Below, piece after piece: positions 1 to 7,634 of a stretch of 17,711 nt of DNA. Each line of letters starts with the position of its first letter. Within the stretch, counting starts at the first letter, position 1. The position numbers and the translations under genes are program-made. Location of the stretch: contig JAKSMY010000042.1 in the NCBI GenBank assembly GCA_024400275.1, positions 1 to 17,711 on the forward strand. The letters run 5' to 3'. The notes beneath the pieces were generated by a model. It saw nothing but the letters and a program-made list of their open reading frames with translations. It made no database searches and was not told the DNA's origin. The DNA is from Paludibacteraceae bacterium. GTDB taxonomy: Bacteria; Bacteroidota; Bacteroidia; Bacteroidales; Paludibacteraceae.

Positions 1-719
1 CCGAGATGGAGTGGTTCCAACACTGGAAAGAGTTCCGTCTCAAATGGCACAAAGCCCTTGGTTTGGGTGACGAGAAATACCGTTACCATGACCACGAGAA
101 ACTGGCTCACTACGCCAACGCTGCTACCGATATTGAGTTCCTCATGCCCTTCGGATTCAAAGAGGTGGAGGGTATTCACAGCCGTACCAACTTCGACCTG
201 TCGCAACACGCCAAGTTCTCAGGCAAGAAAATCGAATACTTTGACCCTGACCTCAACGAGAGTTACACTCCCTACGTCATTGAGACCTCTATCGGTGTCG
301 ATCGTATGTTCCTCTCTATCATGTGCTCGGCATACAAAGAGGAGCAACTGGAAGGTGGCGACACCCGCGTCGTGCTCAACCTGCCGCCTGTGCTCGCTCC
401 CGTCAAAGTGTGCGTCATGCCGCTGGTTAAGAAGGACGGACTGCCCGAGAAAGCACGCGAAATCATGGATATGCTCAAATTTGACTTCAAGACCCAATAC
501 GACGAGAAAGACTCTATCGGTAAGCGTTACCGCCGTCAGGACGCTATCGGTACACCTTTCTGCGTAACCGTGGACCACGACACGCTGAATGACGGCTGCG
601 TTACCGTGCGTTACCGCGACACCATGGAGCAGGACCGCGTTAAGATAGATGACCTGCACGCACTTATTCAAAAAGCAGTAGATCCGAAGAACCTCTATCG
701 CAAACTGATGGAGAAATAA
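1..719 (+). CDS. glyS: Glycine--tRNA ligase, C-terminal part (5' end outside window)
   Basis: This is the C-terminal end of a homodimeric class II glycyl-tRNA synthetase, which charges tRNA-Gly in the cytoplasm. The frame is open from the left edge (GAG codon at 3-5), so the ATG at 6 is internal. About 239 residues are visible. They include the class II motif 3 region (ETSIGVDRMFLS, with the ATP-binding Arg) and then a C-terminal anticodon-binding domain that starts near LAPVKVCVMPL and runs to the end; GTPFCVTVDHDTLNDGCVTVRYRD is its conserved core. The TAA stop lies 2 nt before the folC ATG, so the two genes are probably co-transcribed. Nothing unusual is seen in this part. The family assignment is firm; the catalytic N-terminal half cannot be judged. 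Confidence 0.96.
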   Translation, partial: EMEWFQHWKEFRLKWHKALGLGDEKYRYHDHEKLAHYANAATDIEFLMPFGFKEVEGIHSRTNFDLSQHAKFSGKKIEYFDPDLNESYTPYVIETSIGVDRMFLSIMCSAYKEEQLEGGDTRVVLNLPPVLAPVKVCVMPLVKKDGLPEKAREIMDMLKFDFKTQYDEKDSIGKRYRRQDAIGTPFCVTVDHDTLNDGCVTVRYRDTMEQDRVKIDDLHALIQKAVDPKNLYRKLMEK

Positions 720-721
720 GC

Positions 722-2131
722 ATGACCTATAACAAGGCTATAGATTATTTATACGCCTCTACTCCGGCCTTTCATTTGATTGGTCAGAAGGCATATAAAC
801 CAGGGATAGACAATGCGCTATCCCTGATGTCATATTTGGGGCACCCCGAACGACAATGGAAGAGCATACACATCGCCGGCACCAACGGCAAGGGCTCCAC
901 CTCGCACCTTATTGCAGCCTCGCTACAGCGTGCCGGACTGAAAGTCGGTTTATACACCTCTCCCCACCTCGTGGATTTTCGCGAACGAATACGGGTCTTT
1001 ACCGACGGCGAACCGACGGCGAACCGACAGTTACCCGACAGTCGACCGACGGTCGACCGACGGTCGAATATACCGTTGAGCCACCCTTGCACAGACACGA
1101 GGATACCTCAAGAGGCGGTTATACGATTTGTGGAGGAGAACAAAACATTTCTGGACCAACTCCACCCTTCTTTCTTTGAAACGACGATGGCGATGGCTTT
1201 TTGGTACTTCGCACAAGAAAAAATCGATATAGCCGTTATTGAAGTGGGGCTTGGCGGACGGCTCGACTCCACGAACGTCCTACCTCCCTTTGACCCTATC
1301 ACCCAAACAGGCGTACAACTATCCGTCATCACCAATATAGGTCTTGACCACACCGAGTTTTTAGGCAATACACTTGCCCAAATTGCCGGTGAAAAGGCAG
1401 GAATTATCAAATCCGGCGTTCCGTGTGTGATTGGCGAAACAGACCCTGAAACAATGCCTGTATTCATCAAGAAAGCAGGAACTGATAGCACCATCTATTT
1501 TGCCGATCAATGCGAGTATTTACGTCGGTGTCGCCTACGCGATATACCCACGTGCCAGTTGAAAGGTCTCTACCAGGAAAAAAACATGCAAACGGCTTAT
1601 GTGGCACTGCGTGCTTTGGGTATTCCCACCCCCTGCATACGCGATGGATTTGCCAATGTATGCACCTTGACAGGTCTCCGTGGCAGATGGGAAATACTTT
1701 CTCAACACCCACTTACTATCTGCGATACCGGACATAACTCGCACGGTATCAAATATGTAGCCGAACAATTGCAAACCACTTTGCAACAACGAAAAACCAC
1801 TTTGGGCACACAAGTTTCACTTCGTATCGTTTTTGGCATGGTGAGTGACAAAGATGTAGATGTTGTTATGACGCTATTGCCCAAGAATGCCGTGTATTAT
1901 TTCACACAAGCACAAACCAAACGTGCTATCCCTGCCAACCAACTCTTGACTATGTTCACACAAGCCAACTGTGATGTTCAGCAACCGCTTCAGCCAAACA
2001 ACATAAATCACGCCTATTCATCGGTACAACTGGCACTGCAAGCGGCACAAAAAGATGCCACCGACCAAGATATTATCTTCATCGGTGGCAGCAATTATGT
2101 AGTAGGAGAAACCCTACCCTTATTCAATTAA
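722..2131 (+). CDS. folC: Bifunctional folylpolyglutamate synthase / dihydrofolate synthase, with an extra ~30-residue insert
   Basis: A 469-residue Mur-ligase-superfamily enzyme that adds glutamate to dihydropteroate and to folates, using ATP in the cytoplasm. The P-loop GTNGKGST is at residues 53-60, SPHLVDFRERIRV at 80-92, ETTMAMAFWYFA, VGLGGRLDSTNV and ITNIGLDHTEFLG follow, and the ligase C-terminal domain carries DTGHNSHG. It is about 35 residues longer than the usual ~430. The excess lies between FRERIRV and IPQEAVIRFVEE, where family members have a short turn; residues 94-116 are encoded by six 11-bp tandem repeats. All catalytic motifs remain, so the enzyme is probably functional with a surface loop extension. 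The start lies 2 nt after glyS. The stop overlaps that of the convergent barrel gene within TTAA. Identity is firm; the effect of the insert is unknown. Confidence 0.95.
   Translation: MTYNKAIDYLYASTPAFHLIGQKAYKPGIDNALSLMSYLGHPERQWKSIHIAGTNGKGSTSHLIAASLQRAGLKVGLYTSPHLVDFRERIRVFTDGEPTANRQLPDSRPTVDRRSNIPLSHPCTDTRIPQEAVIRFVEENKTFLDQLHPSFFETTMAMAFWYFAQEKIDIAVIEVGLGGRLDSTNVLPPFDPITQTGVQLSVITNIGLDHTEFLGNTLAQIAGEKAGIIKSGVPCVIGETDPETMPVFIKKAGTDSTIYFADQCEYLRRCRLRDIPTCQLKGLYQEKNMQTAYVALRALGIPTPCIRDGFANVCTLTGLRGRWEILSQHPLTICDTGHNSHGIKYVAEQLQTTLQQRKTTLGTQVSLRIVFGMVSDKDVDVVMTLLPKNAVYYFTQAQTKRAIPANQLLTMFTQANCDVQQPLQPNNINHAYSSVQLALQAAQKDATDQDIIFIGGSNYVVGETLPLFN
1002..1067 (+). repeat. 11-bp tandem repeat, 6 units, inside folC
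   Basis: Six consecutive 11-bp units in register: ccgacggcgaa, ccgacggcgaa, ccgacagttac, ccgacagtcga, ccgacggtcga, ccgacggtcga. All start with ccgac; the first pair and last pair are each identical. Together they span 66 bp, which is 22 codons, so the frame is kept, although a single unit is not a multiple of three. The stretch is much more GC-rich than its surroundings. The units contain GTCGAC palindromes, so the strand can also fold. The repeat makes up most of the protein insert at FolC residues 94-116. Confidence 0.93.
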
Positions 2132-2775
2132 AGACGATAACGCAGACCTACTGCGATTGACCAGTCAAAGAAGTTAATAGTTTCGCTACGTTTAACATCA
2201 TCTACTTTCTTATTCCAAAAGCCTAAACCATAACCGGGACGGAAGTCAAAACTCAATGCCAAAGGAGCATTGCTGAAATTCAGTTCCAAACCGGCAACGG
2301 CATTGACACCAAACTTACCATAGACTGTTTCCTTCCCTTCTTCGTCGGTAATCCATTTTCCAGATCCCCATTCACTATCCTCATCATCACCTTTTATCTG
2401 AGCTTTGCCCAATTGACCCATCAAACCTAAACTGAGACCTCCACCGGTATACCAACTTAACGAACCACCATCAAAAGTGTAGAATTCTTTTTGATACAAC
2501 ACATTAGGATTGGCTTCAAAAGTATACATGGGAGCATCTTTTATTTTACCTTTGTACGTATCAGAATCATATTTAGAGGTACTAGATCCTGCTGTTTGTT
2601 CCAAACGAACACCCAAATCAACTTGCAAAGCAAGACCATCTACTCCAAAAATGAAACCCTTGTAAGAAACGCCATATTGGCTACCTACGTTAACACCAAC
2701 ACTGTGTGTGTAATCAGCAGCGCTCATTGTCATTGCGCCAAGCAGCATAGCTGCAACAAATAAAGTTTTTTTCAT
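2128..2775 (-). CDS. Small outer-membrane beta-barrel protein
   Basis: A 215-residue exported protein of unknown specific function. It begins with a clear signal peptide (MKKTLFVAAMLLGAMTMSA, cleavage likely after SAA-D near residue 20). The rest is rich in alternating hydrophobic/aromatic and Gly residues typical of beta-strands (SVGVNVGSQYGVSYKGF, LSWYTGGGLSLGLMG, LALSFDFRPGYGLGFW), and the protein ends with a strand finishing in VGLRYRL. This fits the 8- to 10-strand outer-membrane barrels common in Bacteroidetes. It lies 61 bp after the 5'-nucleotidase gene on the same strand, with a weak hairpin between; no TAnnTTTG promoter is seen in that gap, so read-through transcription is possible. 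Its TAA stop overlaps the folC stop. The role is inferred from composition only. Confidence 0.8.
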   Translation of the reverse strand: MKKTLFVAAMLLGAMTMSAADYTHSVGVNVGSQYGVSYKGFIFGVDGLALQVDLGVRLEQTAGSSTSKYDSDTYKGKIKDAPMYTFEANPNVLYQKEFYTFDGGSLSWYTGGGLSLGLMGQLGKAQIKGDDEDSEWGSGKWITDEEGKETVYGKFGVNAVAGLELNFSNAPLALSFDFRPGYGLGFWNKKVDDVKRSETINFFDWSIAVGLRYRL

Positions 2776-2812
2776 AACTCTTAATTTTTTTTAGTTAATT
2801 ATTTATTATTAA

Positions 2813-2831
2813 GGGGCTTCTAATAAGCCTC
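2813..2831 (-). terminator. Possible weak terminator hairpin after the 5'-nucleotidase gene
   Basis: In the minus-strand transcript the arms GAGGCTT and AAGCCCC (7 bp, one G-U pair) close a 5-nt loop a few bases after the 5'-nucleotidase stop. The following stretch, TTAATAATAAATAA, is AU-rich but not a clean U-run, so termination may be partial and leave read-through into the barrel gene at 2775. Confidence 0.35.
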
Positions 2832-2836
2832 CTTTT

Positions 2837-4417
2837 CTATTGATTAATCTCCCGAATACGTTGTTGAGAATCAGCATAGGTTGCCGCACGAATGGTATCA
2901 CCCATGCTTTCTATATATTTTATCAACACATCTACATCTACAATATGCTCTACCTCAACTTGTTTGGCATCTAAGAACATACCGGATAGTCCTCCGAAAA
3001 CTAAATTATAGTCCGATCCCCCTATTGTATATACCGAATCTACCTCTATAGGACGCCAAACACCGTCTTTTTCCACCTCAACACTAACGATACGACGTGG
3101 CGCACCTATACTGTCACACAGTCCGTCTTCGTTCATAAACACCGGACTCGGAATAGAAGAATCAAACGTATATCGAACACCACTCACATGCATAAAATCA
3201 CCATATTCCGTAGGATATTCCGACACGCCTGCTTCCAAAACATCTATAAACTGCTGCCCCGTCATCTCAACCTTGTACAGCGTATTGTTGAATGGCAAAA
3301 CTTGCAACAAATCACCGTATGTAATATTACCCTTAATTAAACTGCCGCGCAGACCGCCTCCGTTGGAAATACCGATATCCGATTGGGAGACGAAACGCAT
3401 CGCGTCCGATGTAAAATCACCTAAATTAGTCTCTCCCTTACGAACCATTCGATTGCCTTCATTATCAGAATCGGTCAACGTGACTTGCGAAAAACCGATA
3501 TACTGACAGGTCTTTTTATTCACTCGCTCCAAAATAGACGCAATACGGGAATGGAGACGTTTATGTACACCGCGATAAGATGATAAATCAATCAGCTGAT
3601 TGATAAATTGGTGCTGCTGGGTAATCTTCAAACATCCTGCATAGCGGAAATTATTTCCTGTACTCGCCAATAGAACCGAATCACCGTGAAGATTGGCTAC
3701 TTTATAATCTAACACATGGTGAGAATGACCATCTAAAACAACATCTATACCCTCGGTCTGTTCTATCAGTTGTATAGAATTGATACCTTTCGTATCATCG
3801 CCCAGATGAGATAATACAATAACATAGTCTGCCCCTTCCTCACGAGCCGCATTAACAGCCTGTTGAACCAAATCAACCACTTCTGATTTATGGAAATCAT
3901 ACAACACTTCGCCTTGGTCATTCTGAAAATTAATTGGCAGCGAATTATTGATAGTTGTCGGCGTAGCTACTCCCACAAAACCGACATTGACCGTACCGTA
4001 ACTGCGAATATCATAACTCGGATAGATAAACTTCCCTGTCTTAATCGAACTAAAATTACAGCATAAGGTCTTTGCACGCAACCACCATGTCAGTTTTTTC
4101 AATTGAGTAACACCATAATCAAACTCATGATTACCCAACGTCACATAGTCGTACGGCACCGCATTCATAATAGCCACAGGATACTTGCCTTTGGAGATAC
4201 TTCCCACCTTATTACCCTGCACAAAATCGCCGCAACTGACCACATTCACATAAATCGACTGCTTCAAATAATCTGCCCGTAAAGCAGCCATTTGCTCATA
4301 TCCCTCTACAGAACAATGCACATCATTGTCATACAAGATGTATATATCGCCATCTGGAGCCTGACAACCTGTTATCAGACCAACAACTAAAAACAATAAT
4401 AAGTATTTTCTTTTCAT
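2837..4417 (-). CDS. 5'-nucleotidase / metallophosphoesterase lipoprotein
   Basis: A 526-residue secreted nucleotide hydrolase of the UshA/CD73 type, which would release phosphate from nucleotides outside the inner membrane. The signal peptide ends in a lipobox (LITGC, Cys18), so it is probably a lipoprotein. The N-terminal calcineurin-like metallophosphoesterase domain shows the metal-site motifs in order: NDVH (31-34, usually NDxHG), GDFVQG (63-68), GNHEFD (95-100), SHLGDD and DGHSHH. The C-terminal 5'-nucleotidase domain follows with LGDFTSDAMR, SNGGGLRG and the substrate-binding region around YGDLLQVLPFNN. Some Bacteroidetes encode the two domains as adjacent genes; here they form one chain. 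It is the last gene of the envelope operon, 25 bp after the Wzi-like gene. The natural substrate is not determined. Confidence 0.9.
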   Translation of the reverse strand: MKRKYLLLFLVVGLITGCQAPDGDIYILYDNDVHCSVEGYEQMAALRADYLKQSIYVNVVSCGDFVQGNKVGSISKGKYPVAIMNAVPYDYVTLGNHEFDYGVTQLKKLTWWLRAKTLCCNFSSIKTGKFIYPSYDIRSYGTVNVGFVGVATPTTINNSLPINFQNDQGEVLYDFHKSEVVDLVQQAVNAAREEGADYVIVLSHLGDDTKGINSIQLIEQTEGIDVVLDGHSHHVLDYKVANLHGDSVLLASTGNNFRYAGCLKITQQHQFINQLIDLSSYRGVHKRLHSRIASILERVNKKTCQYIGFSQVTLTDSDNEGNRMVRKGETNLGDFTSDAMRFVSQSDIGISNGGGLRGSLIKGNITYGDLLQVLPFNNTLYKVEMTGQQFIDVLEAGVSEYPTEYGDFMHVSGVRYTFDSSIPSPVFMNEDGLCDSIGAPRRIVSVEVEKDGVWRPIEVDSVYTIGGSDYNLVFGGLSGMFLDAKQVEVEHIVDVDVLIKYIESMGDTIRAATYADSQQRIREINQ

Positions 4418-4442
4418 GGTAGGTTATGTTTTTTGGTTATGT

Positions 4443-6257
4443 TTAGAACCCGAATGAGAATCCTATATTGGCACTAAGATTTCTTCCCTGATAAAACTCC
4501 GGGCAGAACTTGTTCAGGAAATAATCCGCACTCCCGTATTGTTCGGCAGTTTTGCTATCCACGTAAGGTGCGTCTTTGCCGCCTTTGTTGTCATACGCCC
4601 GAGCGTGATTATAACTCAAACCGGCTATCAGATACATATTCGGATGCACCTCGTATGTAAACTTCACATCAATCTGGTCATTTCGGTAAATCTTCTTATT
4701 GAAAGGTTTTTGAGCAATCGTTTCACCAACCAAGTCACGAACATAATAATACTGATTATACTTCGTATCGTTGGTGTAACTCAAAGCAATATGCATACCT
4801 CTTATCGGACGATAGCTCAATTCCACAAATATCGACTGTGCATTATCACCCATGTAATGACCCATATTGTAACTGTTGCTCGTGTATTCCAGCACATCTA
4901 TCGAGTGCGTATAGCAAGCAATATACGACCGCATAAACTCGCCCTTCAGTCCTAATCCCTTAATGGGCCAGCCTGTCCAGTCAAAGCCGACCAAATAGGA
5001 CACAGGATTCTTTTCCGGATTACTCTTTTTCAAACGTTTCCAATTAACCTCGTCTATATAGCAAGAGCCGTATAATTTCAAATGTTCAACAGGGCGAACT
5101 GTTGCGGTAAAGAAAACTTGTGAATTCTGGTTTTCGGACTTGACACCTTTGGTCAACAGGTGGTCTAAAGATTTATAGAATGCAAACGGAATAAAATAAG
5201 CCGCCTGAGGGTTATTCTCTGCATAGACAATCGAATTACCCAACGAGAAATGGAAATACTTGCATGGCTTGAATGTAAACATATTGGCTGCCATATACTT
5301 GCTACGGGGGCGGTAGTGATTAGCCAACACATAACCACCCGTATTCGGATCAACGTTTTTATGCTCTACATAGTAATCCTCCTCATTCAACACATTACTG
5401 ATTAGCCATGCATGGAAATAATCAAATTGGAACCACCAAACCGGTGTTAATTGTATCGTCAACTGAGGTACGGCAGGATTTCGACCACTCAGTATATTCG
5501 AGGCATGATAAGCGTCTCCCCAACGGATATTCTCTCTGCTCAATCCTATACTTCCCCACCATGCATACACATTGATTCCGCCTTTGCTATCCGAGAAATC
5601 ACCGCCGTCTTCAGATTCTTTATATTCCAGTCCCAAGCGATTATTCAGATACAACGGTTTGGCCAAGCGAGCCCCCATCATCTTGTCAGATTCAGTGGGG
5701 AAATACTTGTCCTTTAAGAACCACTTGCCGTTGTAACTAATGTCTCGCAGCGAGCCCCAAATACTGATATGATTGACAATATCCATCTGAATCTCGGCAC
5801 CATACCAACGTTTCACGATAGCCCCTTTCTTACTGCCAATCACTTCAGCACCCAAGAGAGGTTTTATCTGCATCTTGAACTTCTTGTTCTTGGTCATGTA
5901 CGAGAACTGCGGGTCAGCCAGACTCAAATTATACGTCCTATGATCCGTATATTGCACATACCCTTCGCGCATTGTGTCACGCTCCAAACTGAACTCGTTC
6001 AGATAAAACGCCAAATCATCTTTCTGCCTTTTATTCATCAGCGAATCAGCCGTCTGTGCTTCCTCCAACATGTGCGCGATTTGTACGCGAGTGAAGGGAC
6101 GCACTGCCTCCGTCTGAGAATGAATCACGCCGTCTGTTGCCAACTCGTCCAAAAAATCATACACACGTGTATATTCCAAACTAACGGGTATATTCTGTGC
6201 TACCAAGGGCATCGCCCCAAGAAAGAACAAAACTACTATACTTCTAAACTTTTTCAC
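4443..6257 (-). CDS. Wzi-like capsule-assembly outer-membrane barrel
   Basis: A 604-residue exported protein with the look of the Bacteroidetes 'capsule assembly Wzi family'. A signal peptide (residues 1-20, ending PLVAQ) is followed by a short helical N-terminal region (LEYTRVYDFLDELATDGVI...FTRVQIAHMLEEA) and then about 450 residues of beta-barrel-type sequence rich in Tyr/Trp (VWWFQFDYFHAW, FVELSYRPIRGMHIALSYTNDTKYNQYYY), ending in NIGFSFGF with a terminal Phe. The start codon is GTG at 6257-6255: an in-frame stop lies two codons upstream and no ATG would preserve the signal peptide. It lies 21 bp after ompH. Wzi proteins anchor surface polysaccharide; that role is inferred here. A different porin-like barrel remains possible. 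Confidence 0.72.
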   Translation of the reverse strand: MKKFRSIVVLFFLGAMPLVAQNIPVSLEYTRVYDFLDELATDGVIHSQTEAVRPFTRVQIAHMLEEAQTADSLMNKRQKDDLAFYLNEFSLERDTMREGYVQYTDHRTYNLSLADPQFSYMTKNKKFKMQIKPLLGAEVIGSKKGAIVKRWYGAEIQMDIVNHISIWGSLRDISYNGKWFLKDKYFPTESDKMMGARLAKPLYLNNRLGLEYKESEDGGDFSDSKGGINVYAWWGSIGLSRENIRWGDAYHASNILSGRNPAVPQLTIQLTPVWWFQFDYFHAWLISNVLNEEDYYVEHKNVDPNTGGYVLANHYRPRSKYMAANMFTFKPCKYFHFSLGNSIVYAENNPQAAYFIPFAFYKSLDHLLTKGVKSENQNSQVFFTATVRPVEHLKLYGSCYIDEVNWKRLKKSNPEKNPVSYLVGFDWTGWPIKGLGLKGEFMRSYIACYTHSIDVLEYTSNSYNMGHYMGDNAQSIFVELSYRPIRGMHIALSYTNDTKYNQYYYVRDLVGETIAQKPFNKKIYRNDQIDVKFTYEVHPNMYLIAGLSYNHARAYDNKGGKDAPYVDSKTAEQYGSADYFLNKFCPEFYQGRNLSANIGFSFGF

Positions 6258-6278
6258 TTGTCAACTATCAATTATCAA

Positions 6279-6881
6279 CTACTTCCCGTACCGCGCGTTC
6301 ATACCGGCAATCACATCTGCCGTAATATCCATACCGTCAGCTGCCATCAACACATTGTCTTTTCCTTGATTACTCAAAATCACTTGGAAACGGCCGTCGG
6401 CATTATAATCTTTCAAAAAAGCCATCAAACTGTCTGCCAGTTGCATATTCAGCTCTTGATTTTCCAGCAATATATCATTGGTCAGTTTTTGTTCCAACTC
6501 CTGCAACTCCTGCTGCTTACGCTGCAAGCGCGAGTATTCGTTTTGAGCACGTTCCTGACTTAAGAAAGCATTATTCTCGTATTTACGTTGAAAATCGGCC
6601 ATTTCACTTTCCAATGTACGTCCTTTGGTGTTCAGTTTCAAACGGGCATCTTCTTGTTTGGACATCAATTTTTCTTGAGCTTCTTGGGCAAATGTATAGC
6701 CTTCCAACAAGCTATCTACATTCAAATAAGCAATCGGAAGATTTCCCTCCTGCACTTCTGCAACAGGCATTGTACTACTCTGTTTCTTGCAGCAGCCTTG
6801 CTTGCCGGTAAAGAACAACACAAACAATACAACCACAGCGGCTGCCAAAATTCCATCTACAATAATTTGACTTTTTTTCAT
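6279..6881 (-). CDS. OmpH/Skp-family periplasmic chaperone
   Basis: A 200-residue OmpH (Skp-like) protein. Skp holds unfolded outer-membrane proteins in the periplasm. An N-terminal hydrophobic segment (about residues 8-25, ILAAAVVVLFVLFF) is followed by a polar Cys-containing linker and the conserved start IAYLNVDSLLEGY. Residues ~65-150 form a long charged coiled coil (KLMSKQEDARLKLNTKGRTLES..., LQRKQQELQELEQKLTNDI), and the end folds back with a beta segment (FQVILSNQGKDNVLMAADGMDIT). There is no cleavage site or lipobox at the usual place, so it may stay anchored in the inner membrane, unlike soluble Skp. It sits 3 bp after the 66-aa membrane protein and directly before two outer-membrane proteins, which suits a chaperone role. 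Confidence 0.87.
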   Translation of the reverse strand: MKKSQIIVDGILAAAVVVLFVLFFTGKQGCCKKQSSTMPVAEVQEGNLPIAYLNVDSLLEGYTFAQEAQEKLMSKQEDARLKLNTKGRTLESEMADFQRKYENNAFLSQERAQNEYSRLQRKQQELQELEQKLTNDILLENQELNMQLADSLMAFLKDYNADGRFQVILSNQGKDNVLMAADGMDITADVIAGMNARYGK

Positions 6882-6884
6882 AAT

Positions 6885-7085
6885 TTATATTTGTTTAATA
6901 TCTATTTTCTTTCTATATCTTGCCTCGTAATCTTGCGTATTCACGCAATGGATTCCACGTTCTTTCATAGCCTTGCTGCCTCCTATGTGCTGACTGCTGA
7001 AACGACCGTTTTTCTTAATCAGTACGCGGATACATAATCCGAGCATGGCCAAACCCAATAGCAATATACCAAGCAGTACTTCCAT
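6885..7085 (-). CDS. Small conserved single-pass membrane protein (66 aa)
   Basis: A 66-residue protein with one N-terminal membrane helix (MEVLLGILLLGLAMLGLCIRVLI) followed by a basic cytoplasmic-looking tail containing HIGGSKAMKERGIHC. I recognise this layout (helix, then a G-x-x-x-x-M-x-x-x-G-I-x-C stretch) from small uncharacterised Bacteroidetes proteins, but know no function. It is the first gene of the envelope operon, 3 bp before ompH. The promoter at 7096-7127 puts transcription start only a few bases upstream of the ATG, so the message may be leaderless. The tight spacing with ompH and the good match to the promoter support it being real. Confidence 0.78.
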   Translation of the reverse strand: MEVLLGILLLGLAMLGLCIRVLIKKNGRFSSQHIGGSKAMKERGIHCVNTQDYEARYRKKIDIKQI

Positions 7086-7095
7086 TTTTAGCGTG

Positions 7096-7127
7096 CAAAG
7101 TTAGTGAAAAAAAATGACATAAACAAA
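7096..7127 (-). promoter_or_regulatory. Bacteroidetes-type promoter for the envelope operon
   Basis: On the minus strand, TTTG (7127-7124), 20 bp, then TAACTTTG (7103-7096): an exact fit to the -33/-7 pattern TTTG-n20-TAnnTTTG. The expected transcription start is near 7089, about 4 nt before the ATG at 7085. Confidence 0.82.
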
Positions 7128-7162
7128 TAAATCACACTTTTTTTATTAAAAAAGCGCGCGCG

Positions 7163-7194
7163 CTTGCGTACGCGATAGATTTTTTATACCTTTG
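7163..7194 (+). promoter_or_regulatory. Bacteroidetes-type promoter for the bactofilin-folA operon
   Basis: CTTG (7163-7166), 20 bp, then TACCTTTG (7187-7194). The -7 element is exact; the -33 box has one change. The expected start is near 7201, giving a leader of about 43 nt to the bactofilin ATG. The -33 box lies in the alternating GC tract 7152-7174. Confidence 0.75.
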
Positions 7195-7243
7195 CATACG
7201 AGTTCTTATACTCATAACTCAAAATTCATAATTCAAATTAACT

Positions 7244-7612
7244 ATGGCACAATCACAACAACAATCCGGCAATCCCTTCAATTCACTTACTGCCGGCAGT
7301 AAAATTATCGGAACAATTATCGCAGACTCGGATATTCGCATCGATGGAACGTTGGAAGGCGACTTGCAGTGCAACGGAAAACTGGTCATCGGGGAACACG
7401 GCACCGTCAAAGGAACCGTTGTTTGCCAAAATGCAGAAGTCATGGGGGTTTTAGACGGTAAAGCCACCATCGAAAATTCTTTTGCTTTGCGTGCCACCGG
7501 CTCCATGCTTGGCGAACTGAAAACCCGCACGCTCACCATCGAACCCAATGCACAGTTCAATGGCACATGTTCGATGAAGCAGGAGAATATACCAACTACC
7601 GCAAAAAAATAA
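7244..7612 (+). CDS. Bactofilin (polymer-forming cytoskeletal protein)
   Basis: A 122-residue bactofilin. These proteins polymerise without nucleotide into filaments that scaffold cell-shape and wall enzymes at the membrane. The core (about residues 20-110) shows the repeating beta-helix pattern of short hydrophobic strands with Gly turns: GTIIADSDIRIDGTLEGDLQCNGKLVIGEHGTVKGTVVCQNAEVMG and onward to LTIEPNAQFNGTCSM. The N-terminal tail is Gln/Asn-rich and the C-terminus short and basic, as is usual. It is the first gene of a five-gene plus-strand unit, 22 bp before the DUF1015 gene. The family is firm; the partner protein is not visible in the neighbourhood. Confidence 0.93.
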   Translation: MAQSQQQSGNPFNSLTAGSKIIGTIIADSDIRIDGTLEGDLQCNGKLVIGEHGTVKGTVVCQNAEVMGVLDGKATIENSFALRATGSMLGELKTRTLTIEPNAQFNGTCSMKQENIPTTAKK

Positions 7613-7634
7613 CTCATAATTCATAATTCTAATT

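Noticed and set aside
1002..1067. CRISPR array from the short repeats in folC
   Set aside because: Units are 11 bp, contiguous, without spacers and inside a coding gene.
784..1216. Minus-strand frames across the folC repeat (Arg/Ser/Thr-rich DRRSTVG sequence)
   Set aside because: They are open only because the GC-rich 11-bp repeat lacks stops; they overlap conserved FolC motifs and have no promoter or family signature.
5769..6563. 264-codon plus-strand frame opposite the Wzi-like and ompH genes
   Set aside because: It lies antisense across two well-supported genes and their junction, has no promoter, and its His/Gln/Ile-rich translation resembles no family.
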